A stretch of DNA of 64,000 bases from Legionella spiritensis (lineage in GTDB: Bacteria > Pseudomonadota > Gammaproteobacteria > Legionellales > Legionellaceae), in assembly GCF_900186965.1 (NCBI RefSeq), contig NZ_LT906457.1, positions 124,001 through 188,000 of the forward strand. The letters are read 5' to 3'. Below are positions 19,373-27,587 of this stretch, one piece after another (position 1 is the first letter of the stretch; each line of letters begins with the position of its first letter). Made by a program: the position numbers and the translations under genes. Below the pieces are notes generated by a model, which searched no databases, had not been told where the DNA came from, and saw only the letters and a program-made list of their open reading frames with translations.

Positions 19373-19642
19373 CTACACGCTCTCGCTGGTCTCTTTCCCG
19401 GTGTACGCTTTTTTTCTGTCGGAAATACCGCTCAACCATTGAGGGCATACCTCCAGAATCTCGGCAATTTTATCCAATTGCTCGGATGAGGGTAATAAAT
19501 GCCCAAAAATCATGGCGTTCGCCAGATGACGTGTGACGCCGAAAACTTTCGCTACGGCTTTGGTTTTTTCCCCAAGCTCCTCGGGAAAACCCAACAGTGA
19601 TAATTCTCGGTTAAATCGTTGTGAGAATACTTTACTGTTCAT
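19373..19642 (-). CDS. Small HTH (Cro/CI-like) DNA-binding protein
   Basis: An 89-residue protein with a helix-turn-helix-like stretch at about residues 25-65 (EKTKAVAKVFGVTRHLANAMIFGHLLPSSEQLDKIAEIL), shown here by position; the pattern of a repeated short helix, a variable recognition helix and a WLSG-type cap resembles XRE/phage-repressor proteins. It stands alone between a REP cluster and an AT-rich region. It could be a remnant of a prophage or toxin-antitoxin system or a stand-alone regulator; no partner gene is visible. Confidence 0.6.
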   Translation of the reverse strand: MNSKVFSQRFNRELSLLGFPEELGEKTKAVAKVFGVTRHLANAMIFGHLLPSSEQLDKIAEILEVCPQWLSGISDRKKAYTGKETSESV

Positions 19643-19779
19643 TTTTCACTCCATGAAAAAATCATGTAATCAGCGCATGCCAATGCAACGCTGTCCTTCT
19701 TTATCGGTCAATCCTTGAGCCGAATCATTCTTTTATAACGTATTATTTTTTTTAACGCAAAGTTTTTTTATTTAATTTA

Positions 19780-19797
19780 AAAACAATTAGTTGTTTT
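19780..19797. promoter_or_regulatory. Inverted repeat, possible operator
   Basis: AAAACAA (19780-19786), spacer TTAG, then TTGTTTT (19791-19797), a perfect 7-bp inverted repeat in the AT-rich region upstream of the HTH gene, whose start is at 19642. It could be the binding site of that protein, but the distance of about 140 bp weakens the link. Confidence 0.3.
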
Positions 19798-19914
19798 GTC
19801 CGGCACAGGACATTTTTATGAAGAAAAGAAGACGGACAGACAGTTTTTCCAGTTTTGACAGGTAGATATCATTGGTTCATTTTCAGGATGTCAGGGTGTC
19901 TTGCCCAGACCCTG

Positions 19915-21147
19915 CTATTTAATCAATAACAGAATTTCGTTGCAGTGCTCGATACCTGCCATATATGCCGAAGAGAAATGCGGCATGGTAAATTGCGAGT
20001 CGTTTAATTTGTCAAACTGACCTTGTTCATAATATTTCACTTCCGATAGCACGCGCCCCAGTTTGCCTTCATGGTGCAGCAAGGCGTTGTTCAATTCCTC
20101 ACTCAATGAAATTTTACTGAGCAGGGTGTCCATTGGTTCGTTGAATATGGCATCAAGATAAGACAGCATTCCTATGGTGTAAGCCAGGTGGGGGTTGGTG
20201 AAACCACCATGACGAGCGAGCGATTGACACATCTTGGCGCGAATCAGGGTTTTTTCCAGCAAGCACAACGCCACATCATCAAGACTTGATATCAGTATAA
20301 GGCTGATCCAGTCTCGAATTTGAATTAATCCGAGTTGCTGAATGGCATCCAGAAGAGTCTCGATTTTTTTACCGGCATACAAGGCTGCGGAATTTGAAAG
20401 CCTGAGGATGCGGTAACTAAGTTTGGGAATTTGCAGGATCATTTCCTCGATACGCTGCATCTGAATATTGGGATTATGGATTTCTGTCAGCAACTTCAGC
20501 AGGTGGGTTTTGTTTTCCGAGATTTTCTGGCCAAGAATCACATCGGGGTGATTAAAAAAATACCCTTGAAACAAATCGAAACCAAGTTCCTTGCAATGAG
20601 CGAATTGCCGACGGGTTTCCACTTTTTCCGCCAGCAGCCGGCCTTTGAAGTGTTGCAGGTGGCTCAATTGCTTTAATACGTCTTCTTTGCTTAAGTTCAA
20701 TACGTCAATTTTAATAATATTGGCCATGTCGATGAGCGGTTCCAGCTCCTTATGATAGACAAAATCATCAAGGGCGAATTTGTAGCCTTTTTTAGCAAGC
20801 TTTGCAACGACTGTCAGCAACTCGTTATCAACGAGGGTATTCTCCAGTATTTCGATGACTATGCGATTTTTGGGCAATAAAAGCGGTATTTCCTCCAGGA
20901 GATGCTTGCGAGTGAAATTGATGAAGGCGGGATGCGCACCCAGTATGGTTTCAAAATTGAGGTGGGTAAACAAATGCGAGATAACGAAGGAGGTGGCGCG
21001 GTCACCTTGCTCACTCTCACCGGGAGGGAGATTGGAGGTCGGATAGTTCCCTTCACGATAGAGCAATTCATAGGCGCATACTGATCCGGAGCAATTAAAA
21101 ATCTCCTGTCTTGCGAATAAAGTCCCTGAATTGAGCTCCATATGCAA
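19915..21147 (-). CDS. EAL-HDOD (YuxH-like) protein with degenerate EAL site
   Basis: A 410-residue protein with an N-terminal EAL fold (about residues 5-200) and a C-terminal HDOD domain (about 205-400), the YuxH architecture. EAL landmarks seen are YELLYR (E-x-L-x-R), FINFTRKHL, EILEN, LDDF, KIDVLN, AEKVET and FQGYFF. The usual DDFGTG loop reads DDFVYHKE, so c-di-GMP hydrolysis is doubtful and a binding or scaffold role is more likely. The HDOD part has SYRILRLSNSAAL and the helix bundle but no metal HD pair. It is monocistronic. Confidence 0.85.
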   Translation of the reverse strand: MHMELNSGTLFARQEIFNCSGSVCAYELLYREGNYPTSNLPPGESEQGDRATSFVISHLFTHLNFETILGAHPAFINFTRKHLLEEIPLLLPKNRIVIEILENTLVDNELLTVVAKLAKKGYKFALDDFVYHKELEPLIDMANIIKIDVLNLSKEDVLKQLSHLQHFKGRLLAEKVETRRQFAHCKELGFDLFQGYFFNHPDVILGQKISENKTHLLKLLTEIHNPNIQMQRIEEMILQIPKLSYRILRLSNSAALYAGKKIETLLDAIQQLGLIQIRDWISLILISSLDDVALCLLEKTLIRAKMCQSLARHGGFTNPHLAYTIGMLSYLDAIFNEPMDTLLSKISLSEELNNALLHHEGKLGRVLSEVKYYEQGQFDKLNDSQFTMPHFSSAYMAGIEHCNEILLLIK

Positions 21148-21274
21148 AATTCACATAATTTTTATTAAGTATAAACAATAATTTGGAGTTATGTGTTTTA
21201 TTTTTAAATATTTTTAGAATCGGAATCTGTCGATTTGATATAATCTTGCAAGGGCAGTTTTTCGTAAAAAATCG

Positions 21275-21312
21275 GTAGCCCGCATTTCGGTTTCGCCTCC
21301 ATGACGGACTAC
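21275..21312. repeat. Single GTAG-headed REP
   Basis: GTAGCCCGCATTTCGG followed by the complementary arm ending GGACTAC: one hairpin of the same family as at 19074. It lies just beyond the gcvPB stop, where it could serve as a transcript-end stabiliser. Confidence 0.7.
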
Positions 21313-21323
21313 AAACTCTGATA

Positions 21324-22781
21324 TTAATGATGCTTGCTGTAAAAATTCAGATCCAGTTCACGCGCGGCACGAACATCATCAAGTCGTTTGATGGGCATGG
21401 TAAACGGTGCGTCTTTTAACAGGGCCGGATTTTTTCTTGCTTCGTTTTGTATCGCCTGCATGGCCGATATGAAGCCGTCCAGTTCTTCCTTGCATTCGGT
21501 TTCAGTCGGTTCTATCAACAGGCATTCGGGAACCAGAAGAGGAAAATAGGTTGTTGGCGCATGAAAACCATAATCCAGTAAGCGCTTGGCCAGATCCATC
21601 GCGGTAATGCCATACGACTTTTTTTCCTGATTCAGGGTCAGTATGAATTCATGGCTGGCGCGCCGGCCCGGATAAGCTGGCTTATACCCCGCCTGGGTCA
21701 GGGTCGTTAACAGATAATTGGCGTTTAAGGTGGCGTATTCCGAAACTCGCAACAACCCTTCCCTGCCTAATACCCTAATGTAAAAATAGGCACGTAAAAG
21801 GATGCCGGCATTACCCATAAAGCAGGACAGTCGGCCAATGCTGTTGGGATAATCCTGACGTGTCGCCCAGCGGTATTGTTGTTCATCATCCTTCATCACC
21901 ACTGGCAAGGGTAGAAACGGCAGAAGCCTTTTTCCGACCGCAACGGGGCCGGCTCCCGGCCCTCCCCCGCCGTGGGGCGTGGCAAAGGTTTTATGCAAAT
22001 TTAAATGCATGACGTCAAAACCCATGTCGCCCGGTCTTACCTTGCCGAGAATGGCGTTCAAATTGGCTCCGTCGTAATAAAGCAGTCCTCCGGCCTGATG
22101 AACCATCGCGGCAACGTCCTGAATCTGGCGCATGAACAATCCCAATGTAGAGGGGTTGGTTAACATAATGCCCGCTGTACGAGGACCGATTTTTTGCCGT
22201 AGCGCCTCCAGATCAATATCGCCGTTTTTCCCCGTTGCAATTTCAACGACCTTGAAGCCGCACATAACCGCCGATGCGGGATTGGTACCATGTGCCGCGT
22301 CCGGGATGAGTATTTCATCCCGGGCGGTATCGCCGCGGGATTGATGATAAGCCTTAATCATCGCAACCCCGGCGAACTCTCCCTGCGAGCCGGCCATAGG
22401 TGTTAGCGACACGCCTGCCATACCGGTAATTTCGGCCAGATAATTCTGAAGGGTATACATGGCTTCCAGATAACCCTGGCTTGATTTTTCCGGCGCCAGA
22501 GGATGGCGTTGATTAAAGCCCGGAATCATAGCCGCCTTATGAACACCTCGGGGGTTATATTTCATCGTGCAGGAACCCAACGGGTAAAAATTACTGTCGA
22601 TGGAAAAATTTTTCTGGGAAAGCCCCGTATAATGCCGAACCACCTGTAACTCGGAACAGGAGGGAAGGCGAGGTAACTGTTCCCGTAAAAAATGAGCGGG
22701 AATGTCAGTTTTTTGTGTACAGGCTTTGGGGGATTGGGCAACAGCCTGTCTTGTCCCCTGTGATCGTTCAAATATCAACAT
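21324..22781 (-). CDS. gcvPB: Glycine dehydrogenase (decarboxylating) subunit 2, P-protein
   Basis: GcvPB is the PLP-bearing subunit of the split P-protein, which decarboxylates glycine and moves the methylamine group to lipoylated GcvH. The 485-residue length is normal. The PLP lysine lies in [21 protein letters not shown], and [14 protein letters not shown] and [19 protein letters not shown] are family motifs. It is the last gene of the operon and overlaps the yciI stop by 7 bp. The split PA/PB form is the usual arrangement in Legionella. Confidence 0.97.
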   Translation of the reverse strand: MLIFERSQGTRQAVAQSPKACTQKTDIPAHFLREQLPRLPSCSELQVVRHYTGLSQKNFSIDSNFYPLGSCTMKYNPRGVHKAAMIPGFNQRHPLAPEKSSQGYLEAMYTLQNYLAEITGMAGVSLTPMAGSQGEFAGVAMIKAYHQSRGDTARDEILIPDAAHGTNPASAVMCGFKVVEIATGKNGDIDLEALRQKIGPRTAGIMLTNPSTLGLFMRQIQDVAAMVHQAGGLLYYDGANLNAILGKVRPGDMGFDVMHLNLHKTFATPHGGGGPGAGPVAVGKRLLPFLPLPVVMKDDEQQYRWATRQDYPNSIGRLSCFMGNAGILLRAYFYIRVLGREGLLRVSEYATLNANYLLTTLTQAGYKPAYPGRRASHEFILTLNQEKKSYGITAMDLAKRLLDYGFHAPTTYFPLLVPECLLIEPTETECKEELDGFISAMQAIQNEARKNPALLKDAPFTMPIKRLDDVRAARELDLNFYSKHH

Positions 22782-23083
22782 AGTTTGCCCTCCGAATTCT
22801 GGATGATTCCCTTTAATTCCTCGCAGTGTTTGACCGGTGTAAATTCAATAATCTGATAATCGGCAATTTCTGCCAGATAATAGGGGTCTTGTTTCAAGAC
22901 GCTCTCCAGATGGGTGCGATCGCCTGTTGCGGCAATGATAATGCCTCCTGTCCGTGGTTTCATCGGTCCGGACGCGATCAGTAAACCCTGTTTGTAATGG
23001 TATTCGAGAAATTCACGGTGTGCCTGCAGGTATTTGTCCACCTCATTCATCGGTGTTTTGTAAGTCAGTTGCACGATAAACAT
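22775..23083 (-). CDS. YciI-like protein embedded in the gcv operon
   Basis: A 102-residue protein of the YciI fold: beta start [11 protein letters not shown], the conserved histidine in [13 protein letters not shown], and [18 protein letters not shown]. Most YciI proteins lack a proven reaction; a few are dehydrochlorinases or fused parts of other enzymes. It shares one base with gcvPA upstream and 7 bp with gcvPB downstream, so it is co-translated with both P-protein subunits. That placement suggests a function tied to glycine cleavage, but this is inference only. Confidence 0.85.
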   Translation of the reverse strand: MFIVQLTYKTPMNEVDKYLQAHREFLEYHYKQGLLIASGPMKPRTGGIIIAATGDRTHLESVLKQDPYYLAEIADYQIIEFTPVKHCEELKGIIQNSEGKLC

Positions 23084-24453
23084 CAGCGGCCTCTCTTGCT
23101 CATGATTTGGTTGAGGGTATTGGCATAACAGGATATTTCATCCTGTGTACGCATTTCGGTCGCGCATACCAGCATGGTGTTGGCAAACTTTGGGTAATGA
23201 GATTCGATGGCGTATCCGCCCGTAATGCCGTGGTCCTTGAGTTCGGTCAGAATGCTATCAACCGGTTGGTTGAGTTTTAATAAAACTTCATGAAAACAAG
23301 GTGCGGTAAATACTTGCTCAACACCCGGGATGGCGGTTAACGCGTCCGCCAGAATACGGGTATTATGATGACAATTCAGCGCGACCTGATGAAGGCCTTC
23401 CGGCCCAAGCAGGCTCATGTGAATCGTAGCTGCAGTCACCAGCAGGCCTTGATTGGTACAGATATTGGAAGTCGCCTTGCCGCGGCGAATATGTTGTTCG
23501 CGGGCCTGCAGGGTCAGGGTAAAGCCGGTTTTCCCGTCTTTATCAACCGCTCGTCCTATGAGACGGCCTGGTATCTGGCGCACATACTGCATGCGGGTAC
23601 TGAAAAAACCAAAAAAAGGGCCGCCGGACGCCATCGGTGCGCCCAGGGGCTGCCCTTCCCCGCATACAATGTCCACGCCTTCCTTACCCCATTGACCAGG
23701 CGGTTTTAATAACCCCAGGGAAACGGGATTGACACAGGCAATGCTAATGATCTGATGTGAAGCTGCCCAGTTGCAGAGTTCATCGACTTGTTCCAGACAA
23801 CCGAAAAAGTTAGGTTGGGCAATTACTATGGCAGTGACGTCTTCCTGCTCATATTGTGTCAGGGCGGATAATGAGGTGATCCCTTGTTTCTCGTCAAAAG
23901 GAAGGGTGATGATTTCAATATGCTGATTGCGAACGATGGTTTCCAGCGTTTCCCGATAAAGCGGATGAACGGTACCGGCAACCAGAATACGATTCGATTT
24001 GCTGCGTTTGTTGATACGCACGGCCATAAGTACCGCTTCGGCCAGGGCGGTTGCGCCGTCATACATGGACGCGTTGGCCACGTCCATCCCGGTTAACTCG
24101 GCAATCATGGTCTGGTATTCGTACAATAATTGCAGGGTTCCCTGACTGGCTTCGGCCTGGTAAGGCGTATAAGCCGTCAGAAATTCGCCCCGGGAGGCAA
24201 TATCCCACACGGCGGCCGGAATGTGGTGTTCGTAACATCCGGCACCTATAAAGCACACGCCATTCTGATTGCGATCAGCGAGTTGCCGGGCATGTTGTAA
24301 CATACCCATTTCACTCAATCCGGCAGGTATATGCTTAAATTCACCGTGACGGAGTGACGCGGGAATTTCATCAAACAGTTCCTCGATGCCGGATGCGCCA
24401 ATTTTATCCAGCATGGCCTGGACATCTTCACCTGTGTGGGGAATATAAGGCAT
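23083..24453 (-). CDS. gcvPA: Glycine dehydrogenase (decarboxylating) subunit 1, P-protein
   Basis: The 456-residue non-PLP subunit of the split P-protein. Family landmarks are the N-terminal MPYIPHTGEDVQAML, FIGAGCYEHHIPAAV, FLTAYTPYQAEASQGTLQ, the MYDGATALAEAVLMA helix and GEGQPLGAPMASGGPFFGFF. It acts as a heterotetramer with GcvPB in the cytoplasm. It lies 2 bp downstream of gcvH and shares one base with yciI. Confidence 0.97.
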   Translation of the reverse strand: MPYIPHTGEDVQAMLDKIGASGIEELFDEIPASLRHGEFKHIPAGLSEMGMLQHARQLADRNQNGVCFIGAGCYEHHIPAAVWDIASRGEFLTAYTPYQAEASQGTLQLLYEYQTMIAELTGMDVANASMYDGATALAEAVLMAVRINKRSKSNRILVAGTVHPLYRETLETIVRNQHIEIITLPFDEKQGITSLSALTQYEQEDVTAIVIAQPNFFGCLEQVDELCNWAASHQIISIACVNPVSLGLLKPPGQWGKEGVDIVCGEGQPLGAPMASGGPFFGFFSTRMQYVRQIPGRLIGRAVDKDGKTGFTLTLQAREQHIRRGKATSNICTNQGLLVTAATIHMSLLGPEGLHQVALNCHHNTRILADALTAIPGVEQVFTAPCFHEVLLKLNQPVDSILTELKDHGITGGYAIESHYPKFANTMLVCATEMRTQDEISCYANTLNQIMSKRGR

Positions 24454-24455
24454 TG

Positions 24456-24836
24456 CTAGTGTACCTCCTCCGCTATTTCTTTCTGGTATTGCTCATTGTC
24501 GAGTAATTCTTTCAGTTCATCAGGGTTGCTTGCCTTGATTTTTACCAGCCAGCCGGCTCCGTAAGGGTCGCTGTTTACCAGGGCCGGTTCGGCGCTGACT
24601 TGTTCGTTAACGGCAATGACAACACCACTCACCGGGGCGTAAAAATCAGACGCGGCTTTGACGGACTCCACAACACCCAATTCATCTCCGGCCTGTACTT
24701 CATCACCTTCTTCGGGCAATTCCACAAATACCATGTCACCGAGTAACTGCTGGGCGTGATCGGTAATGCCTATCGTCATTTCATCATCGCCGGGTTTTAA
24801 CCATTCGTGAGTATGCGTATATTTCAAGTCCTTCAT
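24456..24836 (-). CDS. gcvH: Glycine cleavage H-protein
   Basis: The 126-residue lipoyl carrier shuttles the aminomethyl group between P-, T- and L-proteins. The lipoylated lysine is in [17 protein letters not shown] (Lys near residue 62), preceded by the [22 protein letters not shown] segment typical of GcvH. The length is normal. It is second in the operon, 22 bp downstream of gcvT. Confidence 0.97.
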   Translation of the reverse strand: MKDLKYTHTHEWLKPGDDEMTIGITDHAQQLLGDMVFVELPEEGDEVQAGDELGVVESVKAASDFYAPVSGVVIAVNEQVSAEPALVNSDPYGAGWLVKIKASNPDELKELLDNEQYQKEIAEEVH

Positions 24837-24858
24837 TTTCTGTCCTCTCTGTCTTTAA

Positions 24859-25965
24859 TTATAAGCCTTGAGGCTTTTGTTGATCGATAGCTTTCCCCAG
24901 CTTGACAAATCGAGGCTTGCCAACCGCAGCCGGTATGAGTTTATTTCGGATCTCCACAAAAACCTGCTCTCCGGTGTTGGCCGGAACCCGGGCTAAAGCA
25001 ATGGATTTTCCAAGCGTCGGAGAGTACGTGCCGCTGGTAATTACGCCATCGGCATGCCCTTCGATGACCACGCGCTGTCCTGTTCTCATAATGCCTTTAT
25101 CCTGCAGGACAAGACCGACCATTTTTCGTTGTACACCCTGTTGTTTCTGAGAAAGCAAGGCACCCATACCAATAAAGTCCCTGTCTTCCGGTTGCCATTT
25201 AATGGTCCAGGCCAAACCGGACTCCAGAGGGGTGGTTGTTTCATCCATGTCCTGGCCATAAAGCAGTAATCCCGCTTCCAGTCTCAGCGTATCCCGCGCG
25301 GCAAGACCGCAAGGCTGAACACCGGTTTGCAACAGGGAATCCCATAGTCCGGTGATGGCGGTAGCGGGAATAATGATTTCCAGTCCGTCTTCACCGGTAT
25401 AGCCGGTACGGGCGAAAAACCAGTCGCCGACATCCACGCATTCAAATTGAGTGAGTGTGGAAACGGCGTCAATTTGAGCCGGGGTAAGCACACTCATGAC
25501 CTTGTTCAAGGCGTTGGGACCCTGTGCGGCTATCATGGCCAGTTCCGTACGTTCCTGTAATCCGACGGCAAAGCCTTCGCATTTGGCGTGCAGCCAGGCC
25601 AAATCATGGGCGCGCGTTGCCGAATTGAGCACCAGTCGGTAATTGTCCGTGGTGCGTTGATAGACAATCAGATCGTCAATGATGCCGCCATGCTCGTTAC
25701 ACATACAACTGTAGAGCGCGCGGCCGGTATGGGCCAGTTGATCGACGTCGTTGGTCAAAAGCCTGCGTAGAAATTGTCTGCCGCCTGCTCCCAGGATGTC
25801 AACAACGGTCATATGTGACACGTCGAACATTCCAGCGTCGTTACGAACGGCATGATGCTCTTCGATTTGAGAGCCGTAATGCAAGGGCATGTCCCATCCG
25901 TGAAAATCAACCATTTTGGCTTTTAATGCCACGTGATTTGCATGCAGTGTTGTTTTCGCAATCAT
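24859..25965 (-). CDS. gcvT: Glycine cleavage T-protein (aminomethyltransferase)
   Basis: GcvT passes the methylene unit from GcvH-bound intermediate to tetrahydrofolate and releases ammonia. I use the start at 25965 (MIAKTTLHANHVALK), which has AGGA nine bases upstream; a 412-residue reading from 26097 runs through the promoter. The 368-residue protein has MVDFHGWDMPLHYGSQIEEH, DVSHMT, YTGEDGLEIIIP, and the late RDTLRLEAGLLLYGQDM. It is the first gene of the gcv operon, behind a strong promoter and a short leader with no riboswitch. Confidence 0.96.
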   Translation of the reverse strand: MIAKTTLHANHVALKAKMVDFHGWDMPLHYGSQIEEHHAVRNDAGMFDVSHMTVVDILGAGGRQFLRRLLTNDVDQLAHTGRALYSCMCNEHGGIIDDLIVYQRTTDNYRLVLNSATRAHDLAWLHAKCEGFAVGLQERTELAMIAAQGPNALNKVMSVLTPAQIDAVSTLTQFECVDVGDWFFARTGYTGEDGLEIIIPATAITGLWDSLLQTGVQPCGLAARDTLRLEAGLLLYGQDMDETTTPLESGLAWTIKWQPEDRDFIGMGALLSQKQQGVQRKMVGLVLQDKGIMRTGQRVVIEGHADGVITSGTYSPTLGKSIALARVPANTGEQVFVEIRNKLIPAAVGKPRFVKLGKAIDQQKPQGL

Positions 25966-25999
25966 TGCTGTCCTTATTTTTCCTGCCAACATGGGCATG

Positions 26000-26027
26000 A
26001 TTATACTCAGTTCAGTTGTGGTAACAA
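26000..26027 (-). promoter_or_regulatory. Promoter of the gcv operon
   Basis: Read on the minus strand: -35 TTGTTA (26022-26027), a 16-bp spacer, and a perfect -10 TATAAT (26000-26005). Transcription would start near 25993, leaving a leader of about 30 nt before gcvT. This is too short for a glycine riboswitch, and no GGAGAG-type aptamer is seen further upstream. Confidence 0.7.
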
Positions 26028-26130
26028 GTGGGGCGTGGAATCCGGACGGATAAAGGCGATGGATTTTTGTTCGTATTGTCCAGGCTCTGTGAACCAAATT
26101 TTCTTCGCACCATTTTTTTGCGAAAAGGCA

Positions 26131-26225
26131 GTAGCCCGTAAGGAGGCCTGCGGCCGTATTGCGGGTTTGATGTGCTAATCAGGAACGTTTTCCCGCATTT
26201 CGGCTGCGCCTTCATGACGGGCTAC
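26131..26225. repeat. REP/BIME copy between gcvT and the DUF3592 gene
   Basis: Two GTAG-headed modules face each other: GTAGCCCGTAAGGAGG at the left and the complement of GTAGCCCGTCATGAAGG at the right end (26225). About 30 bp separate them. The whole can fold into one long imperfect hairpin. The 25966-26378 gap otherwise holds the gcv promoter and no gene. Confidence 0.8.
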
Positions 26226-26378
26226 AAGACATTATTATTTGGTGTGCAACAATAGTTGCCTTGTTTTCGATCGGAAAAAAATTGGTACACAGAACCTGGT
26301 GTTTTTTTGCTAATGGCTGTGATTTGCACTAGGATTTAGCCATCTTTCATTCATTGTTTAAGAAGCGATAGGGCTAAC

Positions 26379-26849
26379 ATGGATCCCTGGCATAGTATTC
26401 TGGATGTTCTCTGGCTTTGTGTTCTTTTGCTGATGCTCAGGCATTTCAGACAGGAGAGAAAGGCTATCAAGGCAAGTCAGGAATGGTTGCTGACCAAAGG
26501 ACGTATTACGTTATTTAACTGGACGCGTGCAGGCCATCGTCTCTGGCCGAAAATTGAATATCGTTACGAAGTGAACGGCCGGGAATACACCGGGGAATAT
26601 TTATTTCTCGATACGTCCCATAACTCGCCGCACAGCCGCTATGCCCGTAAGGTGGCTTATCGCGTTGCTATGGCTTATGAGAAAAACGAGGACATTGATG
26701 TGTTTTATAATCCCAACGATCCAGGGCAGGCCGCGCTGGATATCGCCATGCCGAAAAAACTGACGTTTATTATCGGGCTGCTTGTTTTTCTTATTGTGCT
26801 GCATCTGGTGATTGTGGGTTATCGCTGGCTGATTGCTTCCTCCGGCTGA
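26379..26849 (+). CDS. DUF3592 domain membrane protein
   Basis: A 156-residue protein with one transmembrane helix at each end (about 8-22 and 127-148) and a small beta-rich domain between them (IEYRYEVNGREYTGEYLFL ... DIDVFYNPNDPGQAALD), the typical layout of DUF3592. Function is unknown for the family. Its last 31 bp overlap the 3' end of the convergent IcmL-like gene. No partner gene is visible. Confidence 0.75.
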   Translation: MDPWHSILDVLWLCVLLLMLRHFRQERKAIKASQEWLLTKGRITLFNWTRAGHRLWPKIEYRYEVNGREYTGEYLFLDTSHNSPHSRYARKVAYRVAMAYEKNEDIDVFYNPNDPGQAALDIAMPKKLTFIIGLLVFLIVLHLVIVGYRWLIASSG

Positions 26850-27346
26850 CATTGACAGGCAGGTTTGGCAACTTTGGCCTGCAGATTTTTAATGACCAAC
26901 CCCCTGACGCCTTGTCCGGAAGGAGCCTGCATGAAATTGATGGTAATGTTCAGTGTTTGTTTTTGCTTGTACTGGGGATTTTTGTAGATGACCAGAAGCG
27001 GCATGGTGGCTTGCCACTGTGCGCTGCCGGTGGATTTGATTTCCGGAGGCAAGGTGGCGACGGCACTCACATAATAGAGATTTTTTTGCACGGTTTCCGG
27101 TAATTTTGAGGCATTCAGCGCTTTTGTGTACTGAATCCAGCCGTCCGCAGTGAAATATTTGGCGATGTCACGCTGCCTGGTGAGATAATTTTTGTAATTG
27201 TACGTGTAGGTGGCGACAATGGCTTCGTTGGCCCAAACGGATAATTGCGTATCATCAATGGCGGCGCTACCGGTTACCGGATACAGCAGAATGACCGCAA
27301 CCCCCAGGCAGGATAATCTACGCACGATGTTTTCCTTTTTTTGCAA
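26819..27346 (-). CDS. IcmL/DotI-like periplasmic protein
   Basis: The 175-residue precursor has a signal peptide (cut near TGSAA) and an IcmL-type domain: LSVWANEAIVATYTYNYKNYL, DIAKYFTADGWIQYTKAL and an internal beta-rich part (ATMPLLVIYKNPQYKQKQTLNI). DotI/IcmL and its soluble paralogues share this domain, and Legionella encodes several stand-alone copies outside the dot/icm loci. True DotI/IcmL has a membrane anchor instead of a cleaved signal peptide. The C-terminus carries a CQC pair. A role with the secretion system is an inference from the fold. Confidence 0.8.
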   Translation of the reverse strand: MQKKENIVRRLSCLGVAVILLYPVTGSAAIDDTQLSVWANEAIVATYTYNYKNYLTRQRDIAKYFTADGWIQYTKALNASKLPETVQKNLYYVSAVATLPPEIKSTGSAQWQATMPLLVIYKNPQYKQKQTLNITINFMQAPSGQGVRGLVIKNLQAKVAKPACQCQPEEAISQR

Positions 27347-27383
27347 GACCTGTTAGTTGATATTGTAGACGGGTTTTGCGGGC

Positions 27384-27410
27384 AAAAAAACCCCGGCCAG
27401 GTAGCCGGGG
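27384..27410 (-). terminator. Rho-independent terminator of the 822-aa gene
   Basis: On the minus strand: 7-bp GC stem CCCCGGC, loop of six, GCCGGGG (27391-27410), followed by seven Us (27384-27390). It lies about 180 bp past the stop of the 822-aa gene and just before the IcmL-like gene start. Confidence 0.85.
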
Positions 27411-27419
27411 AAAGTTTTC

Positions 27420-27490
27420 GCGCTTTTAATGTTAAAAGCGCATTCCCGTAAAAGAGGGCGAATACGGGAATAAGCATTCGGGGAAATGCT
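27420..27490. repeat. Three consecutive inverted repeats in a 3' untranslated region
   Basis: GCGCTTTTAA-TG-TTAAAAGCGC (27420-27441, perfect 10-bp arms), then ATTCCCGT (27442-27449) paired with ACGGGAAT (27464-27471), then AGCATT (27473-27478) paired with AATGCT (27485-27490). They directly precede the terminator at 27384-27410. The RNA from the 822-aa gene would thus end in four stacked hairpins, as in a 3'-derived small RNA. Confidence 0.5.
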
Positions 27491-27587
27491 CACTTGATTA
27501 GACACCCGGGAGTGAAAAAAGTTCCATGCCGCGATCGAAATACGGGGTGAAACAGTCTTGATCGAAGTATGATTAAAAGATGAATTC

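Noticed and set aside
26012..26215. Minus-strand ORF over the gcv promoter and BIME
   Set aside because: It is made of REP sequence and promoter DNA; similar ORFs appear in every REP copy.
25966..26378. Glycine riboswitch upstream of gcvT
   Set aside because: No aptamer core seen, and the promoter leaves a leader of only about 30 nt.
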